Source: Janibacter indicus (lineage in GTDB: Bacteria; Actinomycetota; Actinomycetes; Actinomycetales; Dermatophilaceae). Taken from it: DNA of 64,000 nt. Both the position numbers and the translations under genes were made by a program. Positions 28,370-38,278 of the stretch are shown here, one piece after another. The notes under the pieces are model-generated. The model was not told the DNA's origin. It worked only from the letters and a program-made list of their open reading frames with translations, and did not search any database. The number at the start of each line of letters is the position of its first letter. The first letter of the stretch is position 1. Location of the stretch: assembly GCF_900176385.1 (NCBI RefSeq), contig NZ_FWXN01000008.1, forward strand, positions 155,237 through 219,236, in the 5' to 3' direction.

Positions 28370-30640
28370 ATGAGCACATCAGCGCCCCCCACCGGTGGGC
28401 CGGACATCGAGCTGGAGATCGGCGGGATGACCTGCGCCTCCTGTGCGAACCGGATCGAGAAGAAGCTGAACAAGCTCGACGGCGTCGCGGCCACGGTCAA
28501 CTACGCCACGGAGAAGGCCAAGGTCACCGTGCCTGCCGGCTACGATCCGGCACTGCTGGTCGCCGAGGTCGAGAAGACCGGCTACACGGCTGCGCTGCCC
28601 AAGCCCAAGGACACCACGGCGAACACGTCGGAGACCGAGGCCGGGGAGGAGGAAGACACTGAGCTCACCTCGCTGCGCCATCGGCTAGTCGGCGCCATTG
28701 TGCTCACGGTTCCCGTGATCGCCATGGCCATGATCCCCGCACTGCAGTTCGTATATTGGCAGTGGGCCTCGCTCGCGCTTGCCGCCCCGGTGATCATCTG
28801 GGCAGCCTGGCCGTTCCACAAGGCCGCATGGACGAACCTCAAGCACGGCACCGCGACGATGGACACACTCATCTCGATGGGCACCTCGGTCGCACTGCTG
28901 TGGTCCGTCTACGCACTATTCTTCGGAACCGCTGGCACACCCGGGATGACGCACCCGTTCGAGTTCACGATCGCTCCCTCGGATGGCGCGGCGAACATCT
29001 ATCTCGAAGTTGGCGCGGGCGTGACGATGTTTATCCTCGCCGGCCGCTACTTCGAGAAGCGCTCCAAGCGCCAGGCCGGGGCCGCGCTGCGCGCCCTCCT
29101 GGAGCTCGGCGCGAAGGAAGTCGCCGTGCTCCGCGACGGCGTTGAGGTGAAGATCCCCACCTCTGACCTCCAGGTCGGCGACGAGTTCATCGTTCGTCCG
29201 GGCGAGAAGATCGCCACCGACGGCATCGTGACCTCCGGCTCCTCCGCGGTGGACGCCTCCATGCTCACCGGCGAGTCCGTACCGGTCGAGGTCCGCGAGG
29301 GCGACTCGGTCACCGGTGCCACCGTCAACGCGGGCGGCCGCCTTGTCGTGCGGGCGACCCGTGTCGGCTCGGACACGCAGCTTGCGCAGATGGCGAAGCT
29401 CGTCGAGGACGCGCAGACTGGCAAGGCCGAGGTGCAGCGTCTGGCCGACAAGATCTCCGGCGTGTTCGTGCCGATCGTCATCGTCGTCGCGTTCATCACC
29501 CTCGGCGCCTGGCTGGGAGGCGGATTCCCCGTCGCCGCCGCGTTCACCGCAGCGGTCGCCGTGCTCGTCATCGCGTGCCCCTGCGCGCTCGGGCTCGCGA
29601 CTCCGACCGCGCTGCTCGTCGGCACCGGCCGCGGGGCGCAGATGGGCATCCTCATCAAGGGCCCGGAGGTGCTGGAGTCCACCCGCAAGGTCGATACCGT
29701 CGTGCTCGACAAGACCGGTACCGTCACCAGCGGCAAGATGACCCTTACCGATGTGATCACCGAAGCCGGTGTGGACCGTGCCGAGCTGCTGCGCCTCGCG
29801 GGTGCGCTGGAGGACTCCTCGGAGCACCCGATCGCTCAGGCGATCGCCAAGGGCGCCACCCAGGAAGTCGGCCAGCTGCCCACGCCAGAAGACTTCGCCA
29901 ATGTCGAGGGCAAGGGCGTGCAGGGCATCGTCGAGGGCACCCCGGTCGTCGTCGGACGCGAATCGCTGCTGGCCGATTGGTCGCAGAAGCTCTCTCCGGA
30001 GGTCGCACAGGCGAAGGCTCAGGCCGAGGGTGAAGGCAAGACGGTCGTCGCGATCGGCTGGGACGGTGCTGCGCGCGGCATCCTCGTCGTCGCCGACACC
30101 GTCAAGCCCACGAGCGCAGAGGCGATCCGCGGGCTCAAGGAGATCGGCCTGACCCCGGTGCTGCTCACCGGTGACAATGAGGCCGTGGCCCGCCAGATCG
30201 CCGCCGAGGTCGGCATCGAGGAGGTTATCGCCGAGGTGCTGCCCAAGGACAAGGTCGACGTCGTCACCCGTCTTCAATCCGAGGGCAAGATCGTCGCGAT
30301 GGTCGGCGACGGCGTCAACGACGCCCCCGCGCTCGCGCAGGCCGACCTGGGCCTGGCGATGGGCACCGGCACCGACGTCGCGATCGAGGCCTCCGACATC
30401 ACCCTGGTCCGCGGTGATCTGCGGGCCGCGGTCGACGCGATCCGTCTGTCCCGTAAGACCCTGTCGACGATCAAGACCAACCTGTTCTGGGCATTCGCCT
30501 ACAACACCGCCGCGATCCCGGTCGCAGCGCTGGGCATGCTCAACCCCATGCTCGCAGGCGCGGCGATGGCGTTCTCCAGCGTCTTCGTCGTCGGCAACAG
30601 CCTCCGCCTGCGCGGGTTCAAGAGCGTCGCCACGAAGTGA
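28370..30640 (+). CDS. copA: Cu(I)-exporting P1B-type ATPase, CopA-like
   Basis: The 756-residue product has one N-terminal HMA domain (GGMTCASC, Cys22 and Cys25), and a linker of about 30 acidic residues. It has eight expected membrane segments with the transport motif Cys403-Pro404-Cys405, the phosphorylation motif DKTGT at Asp447, the TGES actuator loop (LTGESVP), HP (SSEHP) and the hinge [11 protein letters not shown] specifies Cu(I)/Ag(I). Length is normal. It follows CopZ and the secreted His-rich protein in one operon, so chaperone and pump are co-expressed. Confidence 0.96.
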   Translation: MSTSAPPTGGPDIELEIGGMTCASCANRIEKKLNKLDGVAATVNYATEKAKVTVPAGYDPALLVAEVEKTGYTAALPKPKDTTANTSETEAGEEEDTELTSLRHRLVGAIVLTVPVIAMAMIPALQFVYWQWASLALAAPVIIWAAWPFHKAAWTNLKHGTATMDTLISMGTSVALLWSVYALFFGTAGTPGMTHPFEFTIAPSDGAANIYLEVGAGVTMFILAGRYFEKRSKRQAGAALRALLELGAKEVAVLRDGVEVKIPTSDLQVGDEFIVRPGEKIATDGIVTSGSSAVDASMLTGESVPVEVREGDSVTGATVNAGGRLVVRATRVGSDTQLAQMAKLVEDAQTGKAEVQRLADKISGVFVPIVIVVAFITLGAWLGGGFPVAAAFTAAVAVLVIACPCALGLATPTALLVGTGRGAQMGILIKGPEVLESTRKVDTVVLDKTGTVTSGKMTLTDVITEAGVDRAELLRLAGALEDSSEHPIAQAIAKGATQEVGQLPTPEDFANVEGKGVQGIVEGTPVVVGRESLLADWSQKLSPEVAQAKAQAEGEGKTVVAIGWDGAARGILVVADTVKPTSAEAIRGLKEIGLTPVLLTGDNEAVARQIAAEVGIEEVIAEVLPKDKVDVVTRLQSEGKIVAMVGDGVNDAPALAQADLGLAMGTGTDVAIEASDITLVRGDLRAAVDAIRLSRKTLSTIKTNLFWAFAYNTAAIPVAALGMLNPMLAGAAMAFSSVFVVGNSLRLRGFKSVATK

Positions 30641-30693
30641 CGAACGAGAACCCACCCATCCACACGAATCCAACAACGAAGGAACACCAGAGA

Positions 30694-30945
30694 ATGAGCA
30701 GCTGCTGCAGCACGAACGAGACTAACCCCGCCGCCGAGAACGGTGGACGCGAGAACCTGCTCGGCGGGGGAGCCGATGACATGACCACCTGCCCGGTCAT
30801 GGTCGGAACCCCGGTCAGCAAGAAGACCGCCGAAGCCGCCGGACTCTACCGCGACTTCGACGGCGAGCGCTACTACTTCTGCTGCGCCGGCTGCGGCCCC
30901 GCGTTCGATTCGGATCCGGCCAAGTACGCCGCCAACATGGCGTAA
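30694..30945 (+). CDS. YHS-domain protein
   Basis: The 83-residue product starts with SSCCSTNET, then has a YHS/TRASH domain: DDMTTCPVMVGTPVSKKTAE, FDGERYYFCCAGCGPAFDSD, PAKYAANM. Cys-rich YHS domains bind heavy metals, and the extra SCCS at the N terminus could add ligands. It follows copA by 53 bases with an AGGAACACCAGAG region before the ATG. A role as a copper-binding or metal-delivery protein is inferred from the fold and place. Confidence 0.85.
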   Translation: MSSCCSTNETNPAAENGGRENLLGGGADDMTTCPVMVGTPVSKKTAEAAGLYRDFDGERYYFCCAGCGPAFDSDPAKYAANMA

Positions 30946-30956
30946 TCCACCAGCGT

Positions 30957-30989
30957 GCGGGGTGCCGCGGCACCGCTGCGGCACCCCGC
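30957..30989 (+). terminator. Hairpin between the YHS gene and csoR
   Basis: Arms GCGGGGTGCCGC and GCGGCACCCCGC form a perfect 12-pair stem with a nine-base loop. No T-run follows, so it may be a weak terminator or attenuator that separates the copper pump genes from csoR. Confidence 0.6.
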
Positions 30990-31011
30990 CACCTGATCGG
31001 AGCGAACCGAC

Positions 31012-31365
31012 ATGACCACTACGACCCCCACCACCGAAACCCACCTCGACACCTACCCCGCAGGAGGCGACGGCGACGCGTCCGACCACGGATACATCAG
31101 CGACAAGACGAAGTACCGCAATCGCCTGCGACGCCTCGAAGGCCAGATCCGCGGCATTGATCGGATGGTCGACGAGGACCGCTACTGCATAGACATCCTC
31201 ACCCAGATCTCCGCAGCCACCAGGGCACTCGAGAACGTCGCCCTCGGCCTGCTCGACGATCACCTCAAGCATTGCGTCCTCGACGCCGCAGTCGCCGGCG
31301 GACCAGTCAGCGAGCAGAGGCTCGGCGAGGCATCCGAGGCCATCGCCCGCCTCGTTCGCTCCTGA
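31012..31365 (+). CDS. csoR: CsoR-type copper-sensing repressor 1
   Basis: The 117-residue product is an all-helical CsoR/RcnR-family protein. The conserved core begins YRNRLRRLEGQIRGIDRMVD. The Cu(I) ligands Cys59, His84 and Cys88 have the spacing of characterised CsoR (Cys, +25 His, +4 Cys). The N-terminal 27 residues are an extra Thr-rich tail. It most likely represses the operators at 27097, 27131, 34214, 38245, 40803 and 41493, shared with the second CsoR. Confidence 0.92.
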   Translation: MTTTTPTTETHLDTYPAGGDGDASDHGYISDKTKYRNRLRRLEGQIRGIDRMVDEDRYCIDILTQISAATRALENVALGLLDDHLKHCVLDAAVAGGPVSEQRLGEASEAIARLVRS

Positions 31366-31412
31366 CGCCGACGCACCAGTTCGACCACGACCAGCAGCCC
31401 AGGAGTTCCTCT

Positions 31413-32555
31413 ATGACCACCCAGCACGTCCTCATCCTCGGCTCGGGAGCAGCCGGGGCCGCAGCCACCCGCACTCTCGCCTCACGCGACGATGTCCGGG
31501 TGACGCTGGTGACCCGCACCGGGGAGACGCCCTATACGCGGATGCTCATCAAGGGAATCGCGTTCGGTCCGACACCGCCGGAGATGATCAAGCTCCCGCT
31601 GCCTCAGATCGAGGTCATCGCCGACACCGTGCTCGAAGTCGACACCTCGGCGAAGCAGGTCCGGCTGACCTCCGGCGCACAGGTCTCCTACGACGCGCTC
31701 ATCGTCGCGACCGGGAGCATGCCCCGTTCCCTGCCCGCTGACGTGTTCGGCGACGACGCCGGACAAGGGAGGGTCACCGCTCTTCACTCCGTGGAGGATG
31801 CCCTCGGCATCCGAAAGTTGCTGACCGGCCTGGGACGGCCGGCGCGCGTGGCGATCTACGGCGGCGGAATCATCGCAGCCGAGACCGCCTCGTCGCTGCA
31901 AGCCGACGGACACATGGTCACGCTGGTCTCTCGCAGTTCCGTTCCCGGCATCGGAGCGTTTGGGGCGCCCGTGGCTGAACGCCTCGCCGCCGACCATGCC
32001 GCCAAGGTGCAGACTCGATTCGGTCGCACTCTCCAGCATGTCGACGAAACAGAATCCGGTGTCGCCATCACCCTCGACGACGGCGATCCTATTGTGGCCG
32101 ACTTCCTCCTCGTTGCGCTCGGCACGACGCCCGCAGCCCCGTCACCGTGGACGAACGGCATCGACGTCGACGATCACCTCCGCGCCGCAGCAGACCACGT
32201 CTACGCCGCTGGAGGTGTGGCCACGCATCACGACGAAGCACTGGGCGCCTGGCGCATCGACCATTGGGAAGACGCCGCCGCGCAGGGTGCGCACGCCGCA
32301 CAGGCCGCATTGCACGACCTCGGCATCAGCGACGATCCGAGCACCTACCTGCCACGCAGCCCCTACATGGCGATGGTCTACGGTCAGATGATCTCCGGAG
32401 TCGGGTACACGGCCGGCACAAACACCTACCTGGAAGCCGGCGAGGAGTTCATCGTCCGCCACGAGACCGACGGTATGGTCGTCGGCGTCACCGGCATCGA
32501 CGCGGTCGGCACCGTCTACCAGTGGGGACAGCAGCTCCACGGCGTGCAGGCCTAG
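31413..32555 (+). CDS. FAD/NAD(P)-dependent oxidoreductase (ferredoxin/rubredoxin reductase-like)
   Basis: The 380-residue product starts at ATG 31413 behind AGGAG. It has the FAD site LILGSGAAGAAATRTLASRD, the ATG motif DALIVATGSMPRSLP, the NAD(P) site VAIYGGGIIAAETASSLQAD and a C-terminal Asp motif region (DHVYAAGGVATHH). This is the ferredoxin/rubredoxin-reductase type without a disulfide motif. It is two genes upstream of a 7Fe-type ferredoxin in a tightly packed set, so ferredoxin is a plausible partner. Its role in metal resistance is unclear. Confidence 0.82.
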   Translation: MTTQHVLILGSGAAGAAATRTLASRDDVRVTLVTRTGETPYTRMLIKGIAFGPTPPEMIKLPLPQIEVIADTVLEVDTSAKQVRLTSGAQVSYDALIVATGSMPRSLPADVFGDDAGQGRVTALHSVEDALGIRKLLTGLGRPARVAIYGGGIIAAETASSLQADGHMVTLVSRSSVPGIGAFGAPVAERLAADHAAKVQTRFGRTLQHVDETESGVAITLDDGDPIVADFLLVALGTTPAAPSPWTNGIDVDDHLRAAADHVYAAGGVATHHDEALGAWRIDHWEDAAAQGAHAAQAALHDLGISDDPSTYLPRSPYMAMVYGQMISGVGYTAGTNTYLEAGEEFIVRHETDGMVVGVTGIDAVGTVYQWGQQLHGVQA

Positions 32556-32558
32556 GCG

Positions 32559-33836
32559 ATGGCGGGAGACTGTACCAGGCAGATCCCACGGCGGGGCTTC
32601 CTGCTCTCGCTGGCAGCGACCATTCTCATGATGGCGGCTGCCAGCGCGCCGTCGTTGTTCTACCCCCAGATCGCCGAACGGCTCGAGCTCGTTCCCGTCG
32701 CCACCACATTCGTATTCGCGGTCTACACCTTCACCCTCCTGGCCGCGCTGCTCTACCTCGGACCGCTCTCCGATTACATCGGCAGACGTCCGGTCGTAAC
32801 CGCCGGTTCCCTGGCGCTGGCACTGAGCCTGGCCATGTTCTGGTTCGCCGGCGGCCTCGCGACACTCCTGGTCGCACGCGCTCTGCAAGGGCTCGCAGCG
32901 GGTCTGCTCATCCCGGCCCTGTCGGCGATGATGATCGACTTCGAGCCGCCGTCGCATCCGAACATCGCAGCCCTGTGGAACACGATCGGGCCGATGATCG
33001 GTCTCGGGACCGGGGCACTCGGTGCTGCGCTTCTCCTCGATCTCACCCCCGAACCGACAGCTGCGGTCTTCGGCCTGCTCGTGCTCGCCTTCCTCATCGT
33101 GGCAGCGACGGTGTGGATCACACCGGAATTGGTCCCCAAGACCCGGTTACGACGTGGCGACCTCCGCCCGCGGTTCACCGTGCCACCGCACCTGCGCCGC
33201 ATGTTCACCGCCGGTGTGCCCGCGATCATCGCTGGGTGGGCGACCAACGGACTCTTCCTCGCGCTCGGAGCCGGCCTCGTCGGCAGTGAGCTCGGGGGCT
33301 CCACGCACACCCACGCGGGCATCGTCATCTTCGCACTGGCGATCTCCGGAGTCACCGCCTCGTCCGTCCTGCAGCGGCGTTCCGCCCGCACCATCAGCCT
33401 GTATGCGACCAGCGCCCTGGCATTCGGCACCGCAGTGAGCATCGGCGCCCTCGCACTCGGTTCCTACCCGGCCTACGTCGCGTCGGTCGCGATCGTCGGT
33501 TCCGGGTTCGGCACAGCGTTCCTCGGGGTGCTGCGCACACTCATGCCCCACACGGCATCGTCGGAACGCGCCGCCGTGATGGCTGTGATCTACACGGTCG
33601 CCTACCTCGCATTCGGTGTGCCCACCATTGTCGCCGGGTTGCTCGTGCCGGTGCTCACCCTGTCAGGAACCATGACAATCCTCGGTGCGATCATCATCGC
33701 CCTCAGCCTTGCAGCCACCGTCCTGCGCCTGCGCATCCCGCAGGCGGTCGCAGGCCCGGCAGAGACTGACGACCTCCCCGAGCCTCCCACTGACTCTCAC
33801 CGCCGATCCGCACCCGACCGAGAAGAGCAGCCATGA
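32559..33836 (+). CDS. MFS transporter
   Basis: The 425-residue product has 12 predicted membrane segments and the MFS motif [14 protein letters not shown] between segments 2 and 3. The [14 protein letters not shown] segment resembles drug-efflux MFS members. It starts three bases after the reductase stop and overlaps the ferredoxin gene by four bases. The substrate cannot be told from sequence; a place within metal cargo suggests export of a metal chelate or a redox-active compound. Confidence 0.85.
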   Translation: MAGDCTRQIPRRGFLLSLAATILMMAAASAPSLFYPQIAERLELVPVATTFVFAVYTFTLLAALLYLGPLSDYIGRRPVVTAGSLALALSLAMFWFAGGLATLLVARALQGLAAGLLIPALSAMMIDFEPPSHPNIAALWNTIGPMIGLGTGALGAALLLDLTPEPTAAVFGLLVLAFLIVAATVWITPELVPKTRLRRGDLRPRFTVPPHLRRMFTAGVPAIIAGWATNGLFLALGAGLVGSELGGSTHTHAGIVIFALAISGVTASSVLQRRSARTISLYATSALAFGTAVSIGALALGSYPAYVASVAIVGSGFGTAFLGVLRTLMPHTASSERAAVMAVIYTVAYLAFGVPTIVAGLLVPVLTLSGTMTILGAIIIALSLAATVLRLRIPQAVAGPAETDDLPEPPTDSHRRSAPDREEQP

Positions 33837-34162
33837 CCTATGTGATCGCGCTTCCCTGCGTGGACGTCAAGGACCGCGCCTGCATCGACGAATGTCCTGT
33901 CGACTGCATCTACGAGGGCGAACGCTCGCTCTACATCCATCCCGACGAATGCGTTGACTGCGGAGCCTGCGAACCGGTCTGTCCCGTCGAGGCCATCTAC
34001 TACGAAGACGACCTGCCCGACGAATGGTCTGATTACTACAAGGCCAACGTCGAGTTCTTCGACGAATTGGGTTCTCCCGGTGGAGCCGCGAAGATCGGAC
34101 CGGCGGGCTTCGACCATCCCCTCATCGCCGCATTGCCCATCCAACATGAGCAGTCCCTCTGA
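33833..34162 (+). CDS. fdxA: 7Fe-type ferredoxin, FdxA-like
   Basis: The 109-residue product has the cysteines of a [3Fe-4S][4Fe-4S] ferredoxin: Cys9, Cys17, Cys21 and Cys25, then [12 protein letters not shown] with Cys40, 43, 46 and 50. The [14 protein letters not shown] stretch and the C-terminal extension are typical of actinobacterial FdxA. It is probably the electron carrier partner of the FAD reductase. It overlaps the MFS gene by ATGA. Confidence 0.93.
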   Translation: MTYVIALPCVDVKDRACIDECPVDCIYEGERSLYIHPDECVDCGACEPVCPVEAIYYEDDLPDEWSDYYKANVEFFDELGSPGGAAKIGPAGFDHPLIAALPIQHEQSL

Positions 34163-34205
34163 GAAGGACAATTCGATCTATCCACACCGGTACAACGCGC
34201 GATCC

Positions 34206-34234
34206 TTGACTAGTACCCCCTGGGGGTATAAGGT
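34206..34234 (+). promoter_or_regulatory. Promoter of the ydhK-copB-csoR operon with CsoR-type operator
   Basis: TTGACT (34206-34211) and TAAGGT (34229-34234) are 17 bases apart. The palindrome TACCCCCTGGGGGTA fills 34214-34228 between them, so bound CsoR would block the promoter. Confidence 0.75.
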
Positions 34235-34259
34235 AGGCATGTTGATGAAAGGAGCTGAC

Positions 34260-34871
34260 ATGCAGAGGAGACTGCGAGCAGGGCTGGCAGCAGGAGCGCT
34301 CGGAGTGACACTCGTGCTCGCCGGTTGCGGCAGCGGAGCAGACGAAGACCAGCAGGCCGACCCTTCGGCTACTGAGGAGCATCAGGGCCACGGCGGCGAC
34401 AACGCAGAAAGCGGTGATGAGGAGATGGATCACTCGATGGAGCACCCGATGGACGGCGGACCGGCACCCGAGGGTATCGCCGAAGCCAGCGACCCCGCCT
34501 ACCCGGTCGGCACAGAGGTACAGCTCACGGCCGACCACATGGAAGGCATGGACGGTGCGACGGCGACGATCTCCGGCGCATTCGACACGTACACGTACTC
34601 CGTGAACTACACGCCCGCAGGTGGCGGCGCCCCCGTCACGGACCACAAGTGGGTCGTGCAGGAAGAAATCGAGGATGCCGGCGACGAGCGCCTGGCCGAT
34701 GGCACAGAGGTGACGCTGCTCGCCGAGCACATGGAGGGCATGGAGGGTGCGACGGCCACCATCGCTTCGTCCACCGATGAGACGGTCTACATGGTCGACT
34801 ACGAGACGGACGGCATGAAGATGACGAACCACAAGTGGGTCGTCGAGAGCGAGATCCAACCAGCGTCCTGA
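34260..34871 (+). CDS. ydhK: YdhK-like lipoprotein with two DUF1541 domains
   Basis: The 203-residue product starts at ATG 34260 behind AAAGGAG. It has a lipoprotein signal peptide with lipobox VLAGC (Cys23). A Met/His/Asp-rich segment follows (HQGHGG, MDHSMEHPMDGG), then two tandem repeats of about 60 residues: YPVGTEVQLTADHMEGMDGA ending HKWVVQEE, and DGTEVTLLAEHMEGMEGA ending HKWVVESE. This is the DUF1541 pair of YdhK proteins. The Met- and His-rich part suggests copper binding on the outer membrane face. It leads the operon with copB and the second csoR. Confidence 0.88.
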   Translation: MQRRLRAGLAAGALGVTLVLAGCGSGADEDQQADPSATEEHQGHGGDNAESGDEEMDHSMEHPMDGGPAPEGIAEASDPAYPVGTEVQLTADHMEGMDGATATISGAFDTYTYSVNYTPAGGGAPVTDHKWVVQEEIEDAGDERLADGTEVTLLAEHMEGMEGATATIASSTDETVYMVDYETDGMKMTNHKWVVESEIQPAS

Positions 34872-34941
34872 GCCGACGTTCGCTTGCCCGGCGACCGGGT
34901 GAGCGGCAATCGGCATGGCTCGATGACGGAGGAGGGGAACG

Positions 34942-37179
34942 ATGACGGACCCGAACTCACACCAGCACCACGGTCACGGAACCGATGCACCCGCTCACGG
35001 CGAGCATCACCACGGGTCTGTGTCCGCGCACGCCTCGGCGGAGGCGCACGGCACGCGCGAGGGTCAGCACACCGGGCACCAGGGCCACGCCATGGACCAC
35101 GGGCAGCACTCAGACCACACGGGCCTCGACGAGCACGGCGGCCACGGTGAGCACGCCCAGCACGGTGGCCACGGAGATCACAGCGGCCATGGCGGTCACG
35201 GTGATCACGTTGGCCAGTTCCGCCGGCTGTTTTGGATCAACCTCGTCATCGCCATCCCCGCGGTCACCCTCTCGCCGATGTTCGCCATGCTGCTGGGCTA
35301 CGAGGTCCCCGGCTGGGCGGGCTGGGTCGCCGCGGTACTGGGCACCGTCATGTACGTCTGGGGCGGCAGGCCCTTCCTCACCGGCGCAGTCAGCGAGTTG
35401 AAGTCCCGCAAGCCCGGGATGATGCTGCTCATCGCTCTGGCGATCACGGTGGCCTTCTTCGCCTCCTGGGCCGCGACCCTCGGGCTCGTCCATCACGAGC
35501 TGGAGTTCTGGTGGGAGCTGGCGCTGCTGATCGTGATCATGCTGCTGGGCCACTGGATCGAGATGCGCTCCCTGGCCCAGACCACCTCGGCGCTCGACTC
35601 GTTGGCGGAACTGCTGCCCGACGAGGCCGAGCGCGTTGAGGGCGAGAACGTCGTTAAGGTGGCCCCAGCCGACCTCGACGTGGGCGACGTCGTGATCGTG
35701 CGTCCCGGCGGCAGCGTCCCGGCCGACGGCACCATCGTCGACGGCCGCGCCGACATGGACGAGTCCATGATCACCGGCGAGTCCCGCCCGGTCTCTCGGG
35801 GCGAGGGCGAGACAGTCACTGCCGGCACCGTCGCCACGGACTCCGGCCTGCGGGTGAAAATCACCGCCACCGGCGACGACACCGCCCTGGCCGGCATCAA
35901 CCGGCTCGTCACCGAGGCCCAGAACTCCTCCTCCCGCGCCCAGCGGATCGCCGACAAGGCCGCGGCCTGGCTGTTCTGGTTCGCCCTCGGCGCGGCGCTG
36001 GTCACCGCAGTCGTCTGGACGCTCATCGGCATGCCCGACGAGGCCGTGGTCCGTACAATCACCGTGCTCGTCATCGCCTGCCCCCACGCCCTCGGCCTGG
36101 CGATCCCGCTCGTGGTCTCCATCGCCACCGAGCGCGCCGCCCGCGGCGGCGTGCTGGTCAAGGACCGCCTCGCCCTGGAGTCCATGCGGCAGGTCGACGC
36201 AGTGCTCTTCGACAAGACCGGCACACTGACCAAGGGCGAGCCCACCGTCACCGGCGTCGAACCGACCGGCGACCTCGACGCCGACCAGGTCCTCGCCCTC
36301 GCGGCCTCGGCCGAGGCCGACAGCGAGCACCCGCTCGCCAAGGCCATCGTCACCGCCACCAAGGACAAGGGACTCGCCCTTCAGCAGGCCAGCGGCTTCT
36401 CATCCTCGCCCGCCGTCGGAGTCACCGCGACCGTCGCCGGCCAGGAGGTCCGCGTCGGCGGCCCCCGGCTGCTTGAGGAGACCGGCCAGGACGAGGTCGG
36501 CACAGCCGAGGAATGGCGCTCTGAGGGCGCGATCATCCTGCACGTCCTCCGCGACGGCCAGGTGGTCGGCGGCCTCAAGCTCGCCGACGAGGTCCGCCCC
36601 GAATCCCGCGACGCCGTCGACGCCCTCCACGCCCTGAGCGTCGAGGTCGTCATGATCACCGGCGACGCCGAGGCAGTGGCGAACGAGGTCGGCAAGGAGC
36701 TCGGCATCGACCGCGTCTTCGCCGGCGTCCGCCCCGAGGACAAGTCCGCCAAGGTCGCCCAATTGCAGCACGAGGGCAAGAAGGTCGCCATGGTCGGCGA
36801 CGGCGTCAACGACGCCCCGGCACTGGCCCAGGCCGACGTCGGCATCGCGATCGGCGCCGGCACCGACGTCGCCATCGCCTCGGCCGGGGTCATCCTCGCC
36901 AGCTCCGACCCCCGGTCGGTGCTCTCGATCATCCAGCTCTCACGACGCGCATACGGCAAGATGAAGCAGAACCTGTGGTGGGCAGCCGGCTACAACCTCA
37001 TCTCCGTGCCGCTTGCGGCCGGTATCCTGGCACCGGTGGGATTCGTCCTGCCAATGTCGATCGGCGCGATCCTGATGTCGGCCTCCACCGTGGTGGTTGC
37101 GCTCAACGCCCAACTCCTGCGGCGCATCGACCTCACACCCGAAGCCAGCACGCGTTCCGTCCTGGAACGCCAGAAGTAA
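34942..37179 (+). CDS. copB: Copper P1B-type ATPase, CopB-like
   Basis: The 745-residue product has a roughly 90-residue N terminus made almost only of His, Gly, Asp and Glu (repeats of HGGHG and HSDH) in place of an HMA domain. Its transport motif is Cys380-Pro381-His382 (CPH), the phosphorylation motif is DKTGT at Asp424, and TGES and GDGVNDAP are present. CPH marks the CopB group, often linked to copper export under different redox or affinity conditions from CopA. It follows ydhK and precedes csoR 2. Length is typical. Confidence 0.95.
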   Translation: MTDPNSHQHHGHGTDAPAHGEHHHGSVSAHASAEAHGTREGQHTGHQGHAMDHGQHSDHTGLDEHGGHGEHAQHGGHGDHSGHGGHGDHVGQFRRLFWINLVIAIPAVTLSPMFAMLLGYEVPGWAGWVAAVLGTVMYVWGGRPFLTGAVSELKSRKPGMMLLIALAITVAFFASWAATLGLVHHELEFWWELALLIVIMLLGHWIEMRSLAQTTSALDSLAELLPDEAERVEGENVVKVAPADLDVGDVVIVRPGGSVPADGTIVDGRADMDESMITGESRPVSRGEGETVTAGTVATDSGLRVKITATGDDTALAGINRLVTEAQNSSSRAQRIADKAAAWLFWFALGAALVTAVVWTLIGMPDEAVVRTITVLVIACPHALGLAIPLVVSIATERAARGGVLVKDRLALESMRQVDAVLFDKTGTLTKGEPTVTGVEPTGDLDADQVLALAASAEADSEHPLAKAIVTATKDKGLALQQASGFSSSPAVGVTATVAGQEVRVGGPRLLEETGQDEVGTAEEWRSEGAIILHVLRDGQVVGGLKLADEVRPESRDAVDALHALSVEVVMITGDAEAVANEVGKELGIDRVFAGVRPEDKSAKVAQLQHEGKKVAMVGDGVNDAPALAQADVGIAIGAGTDVAIASAGVILASSDPRSVLSIIQLSRRAYGKMKQNLWWAAGYNLISVPLAAGILAPVGFVLPMSIGAILMSASTVVVALNAQLLRRIDLTPEASTRSVLERQK

Positions 37180-37189
37180 GGACATGCCC

Positions 37190-37495
37190 ATGTCTGTCGA
37201 CACTGATCCTCATCAGCACGGATACATCAGCGACAAGGAGCGCTACCTCGGCCGCATGAAGCGCATCGAGGGTCAGGCCCGCGGGATCGCGAAGATGATC
37301 GATGAGGAGAAATACTGCATCGACATCCTCACCCAGGTATCCGCCCTGACCCGCGCCCTCCAGGGGGTCGCGACCGGTCTACTCGACGATCATCTCAAGC
37401 ACTGCGTGCTCGATGCAGCGAAGCTCAGCGACGAGGCGGCCGTCGAGAAGATCCAGGAAGCCACGGACGCCATCAACCGGCTCGTGCGCTCCTGA
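37190..37495 (+). CDS. csoR: CsoR-type copper-sensing repressor 2
   Basis: The 101-residue product has the CsoR core and ligands Cys43, His68 and Cys72 with correct spacing. It is clearly similar to the first CsoR (shared ILTQxSAxTRALxxVAxGLL, DDHLKHCVLDAA) but lacks its Thr-rich extension. I chose ATG 37190, eight bases behind AAGGA; ATG 37184 is close. Two CsoR proteins on one element may differ in affinity or divide the regulon. It follows copB by ten bases. Confidence 0.9.
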   Translation: MSVDTDPHQHGYISDKERYLGRMKRIEGQARGIAKMIDEEKYCIDILTQVSALTRALQGVATGLLDDHLKHCVLDAAKLSDEAAVEKIQEATDAINRLVRS

Positions 37496-37547
37496 TCTCG
37501 GACCCCGACGGCCGCGTTCCAGGACACGGCGGGCACAAACCCTCACG

Positions 37548-38237
37548 ATGCCAGCGCGCCTGATCCTCGCCGACGCGCCGTCCGCCCGCGATGCGCTCAC
37601 CTTCGCTCAACGGGCCGCGTGGGCCGGCGCCCACGGCGTGCGCTTGCAGGCCGCGGCCGGGCTGCTGTGCATGAGTGCGGCTGCGCTAACGCCCCGTGGT
37701 CCGCTCGACCGCACCCCTACGATCCTCGTCCTTCGCACGCTCCGCTCCGACGCCGAGCTGCAGTGCGACGTCACCGTCGAAACCCTGACCGCGACCGTCG
37801 ACCCCCTGGCCCTCGAACTGCCGGAGACCTCGCTGGCACCCACCTGGACCAGCGTCGAACCCCCGCAACACGGGTGGAGACACATTGCGGTTGTGTCCAG
37901 TCTGACGCTGATGCGTAGCGCCCGTGCCGGCATCGAGGCCGTCGCCCAAGCACTTCCCGACAAACCCGGCGACGATGTCGTCCGCAAGATCCGGGGCATG
38001 GTCTGGGGCACCCCGGACACAGCCCTCTCGTCGCTGCCGCAAGGCGTCGCGTTCGCCGCCTACGTGTTCGGGTTCCTCAGCGCCGGAGGAGAGGCCGCGA
38101 TCTCCACCGCCGGCCGTTGGACGCGGTTGACCCTCCCGACTGGACACGTGCTCCTGCGCGGGCCCGTCGTCTCTGGCCTCACCTCAATCCGCCGCACCCG
38201 GCCACGCGTCTCCGAGTCCTTCACACCAATCGGATGA
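37548..38237 (+). CDS. Hypothetical protein of the copper cluster
   Basis: The 229-residue product starts at ATG 37548. It has a helical N terminus (RDALTFAQRAAWAGAHGVRL, QAAAGLLCMSAAAL) and beta-rich middle parts, and is soluble. I recognise no family. It lies directly behind csoR 2 and before a new CsoR-type promoter, so it is probably the last gene of the copB operon. A role in metal resistance is guilt by association. Confidence 0.6.
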   Translation: MPARLILADAPSARDALTFAQRAAWAGAHGVRLQAAAGLLCMSAAALTPRGPLDRTPTILVLRTLRSDAELQCDVTVETLTATVDPLALELPETSLAPTWTSVEPPQHGWRHIAVVSSLTLMRSARAGIEAVAQALPDKPGDDVVRKIRGMVWGTPDTALSSLPQGVAFAAYVFGFLSAGGEAAISTAGRWTRLTLPTGHVLLRGPVVSGLTSIRRTRPRVSESFTPIG

Positions 38238-38240
38238 TAC

Positions 38241-38270
38241 TTGATACCCCATAGGGGTAATGGGTAAGAT
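38241..38270 (+). promoter_or_regulatory. Promoter of arsR-ahpD with CsoR-type operator
   Basis: TTGATA (38241-38246) and TAAGAT (38265-38270) are 18 bases apart. The palindrome TACCCCATAGGGGTA at 38245-38259 overlaps the upstream box. Transcription would start about at the ATG (38279), so the mRNA is probably leaderless. Confidence 0.7.
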
Positions 38271-38278
38271 TGGTGACT

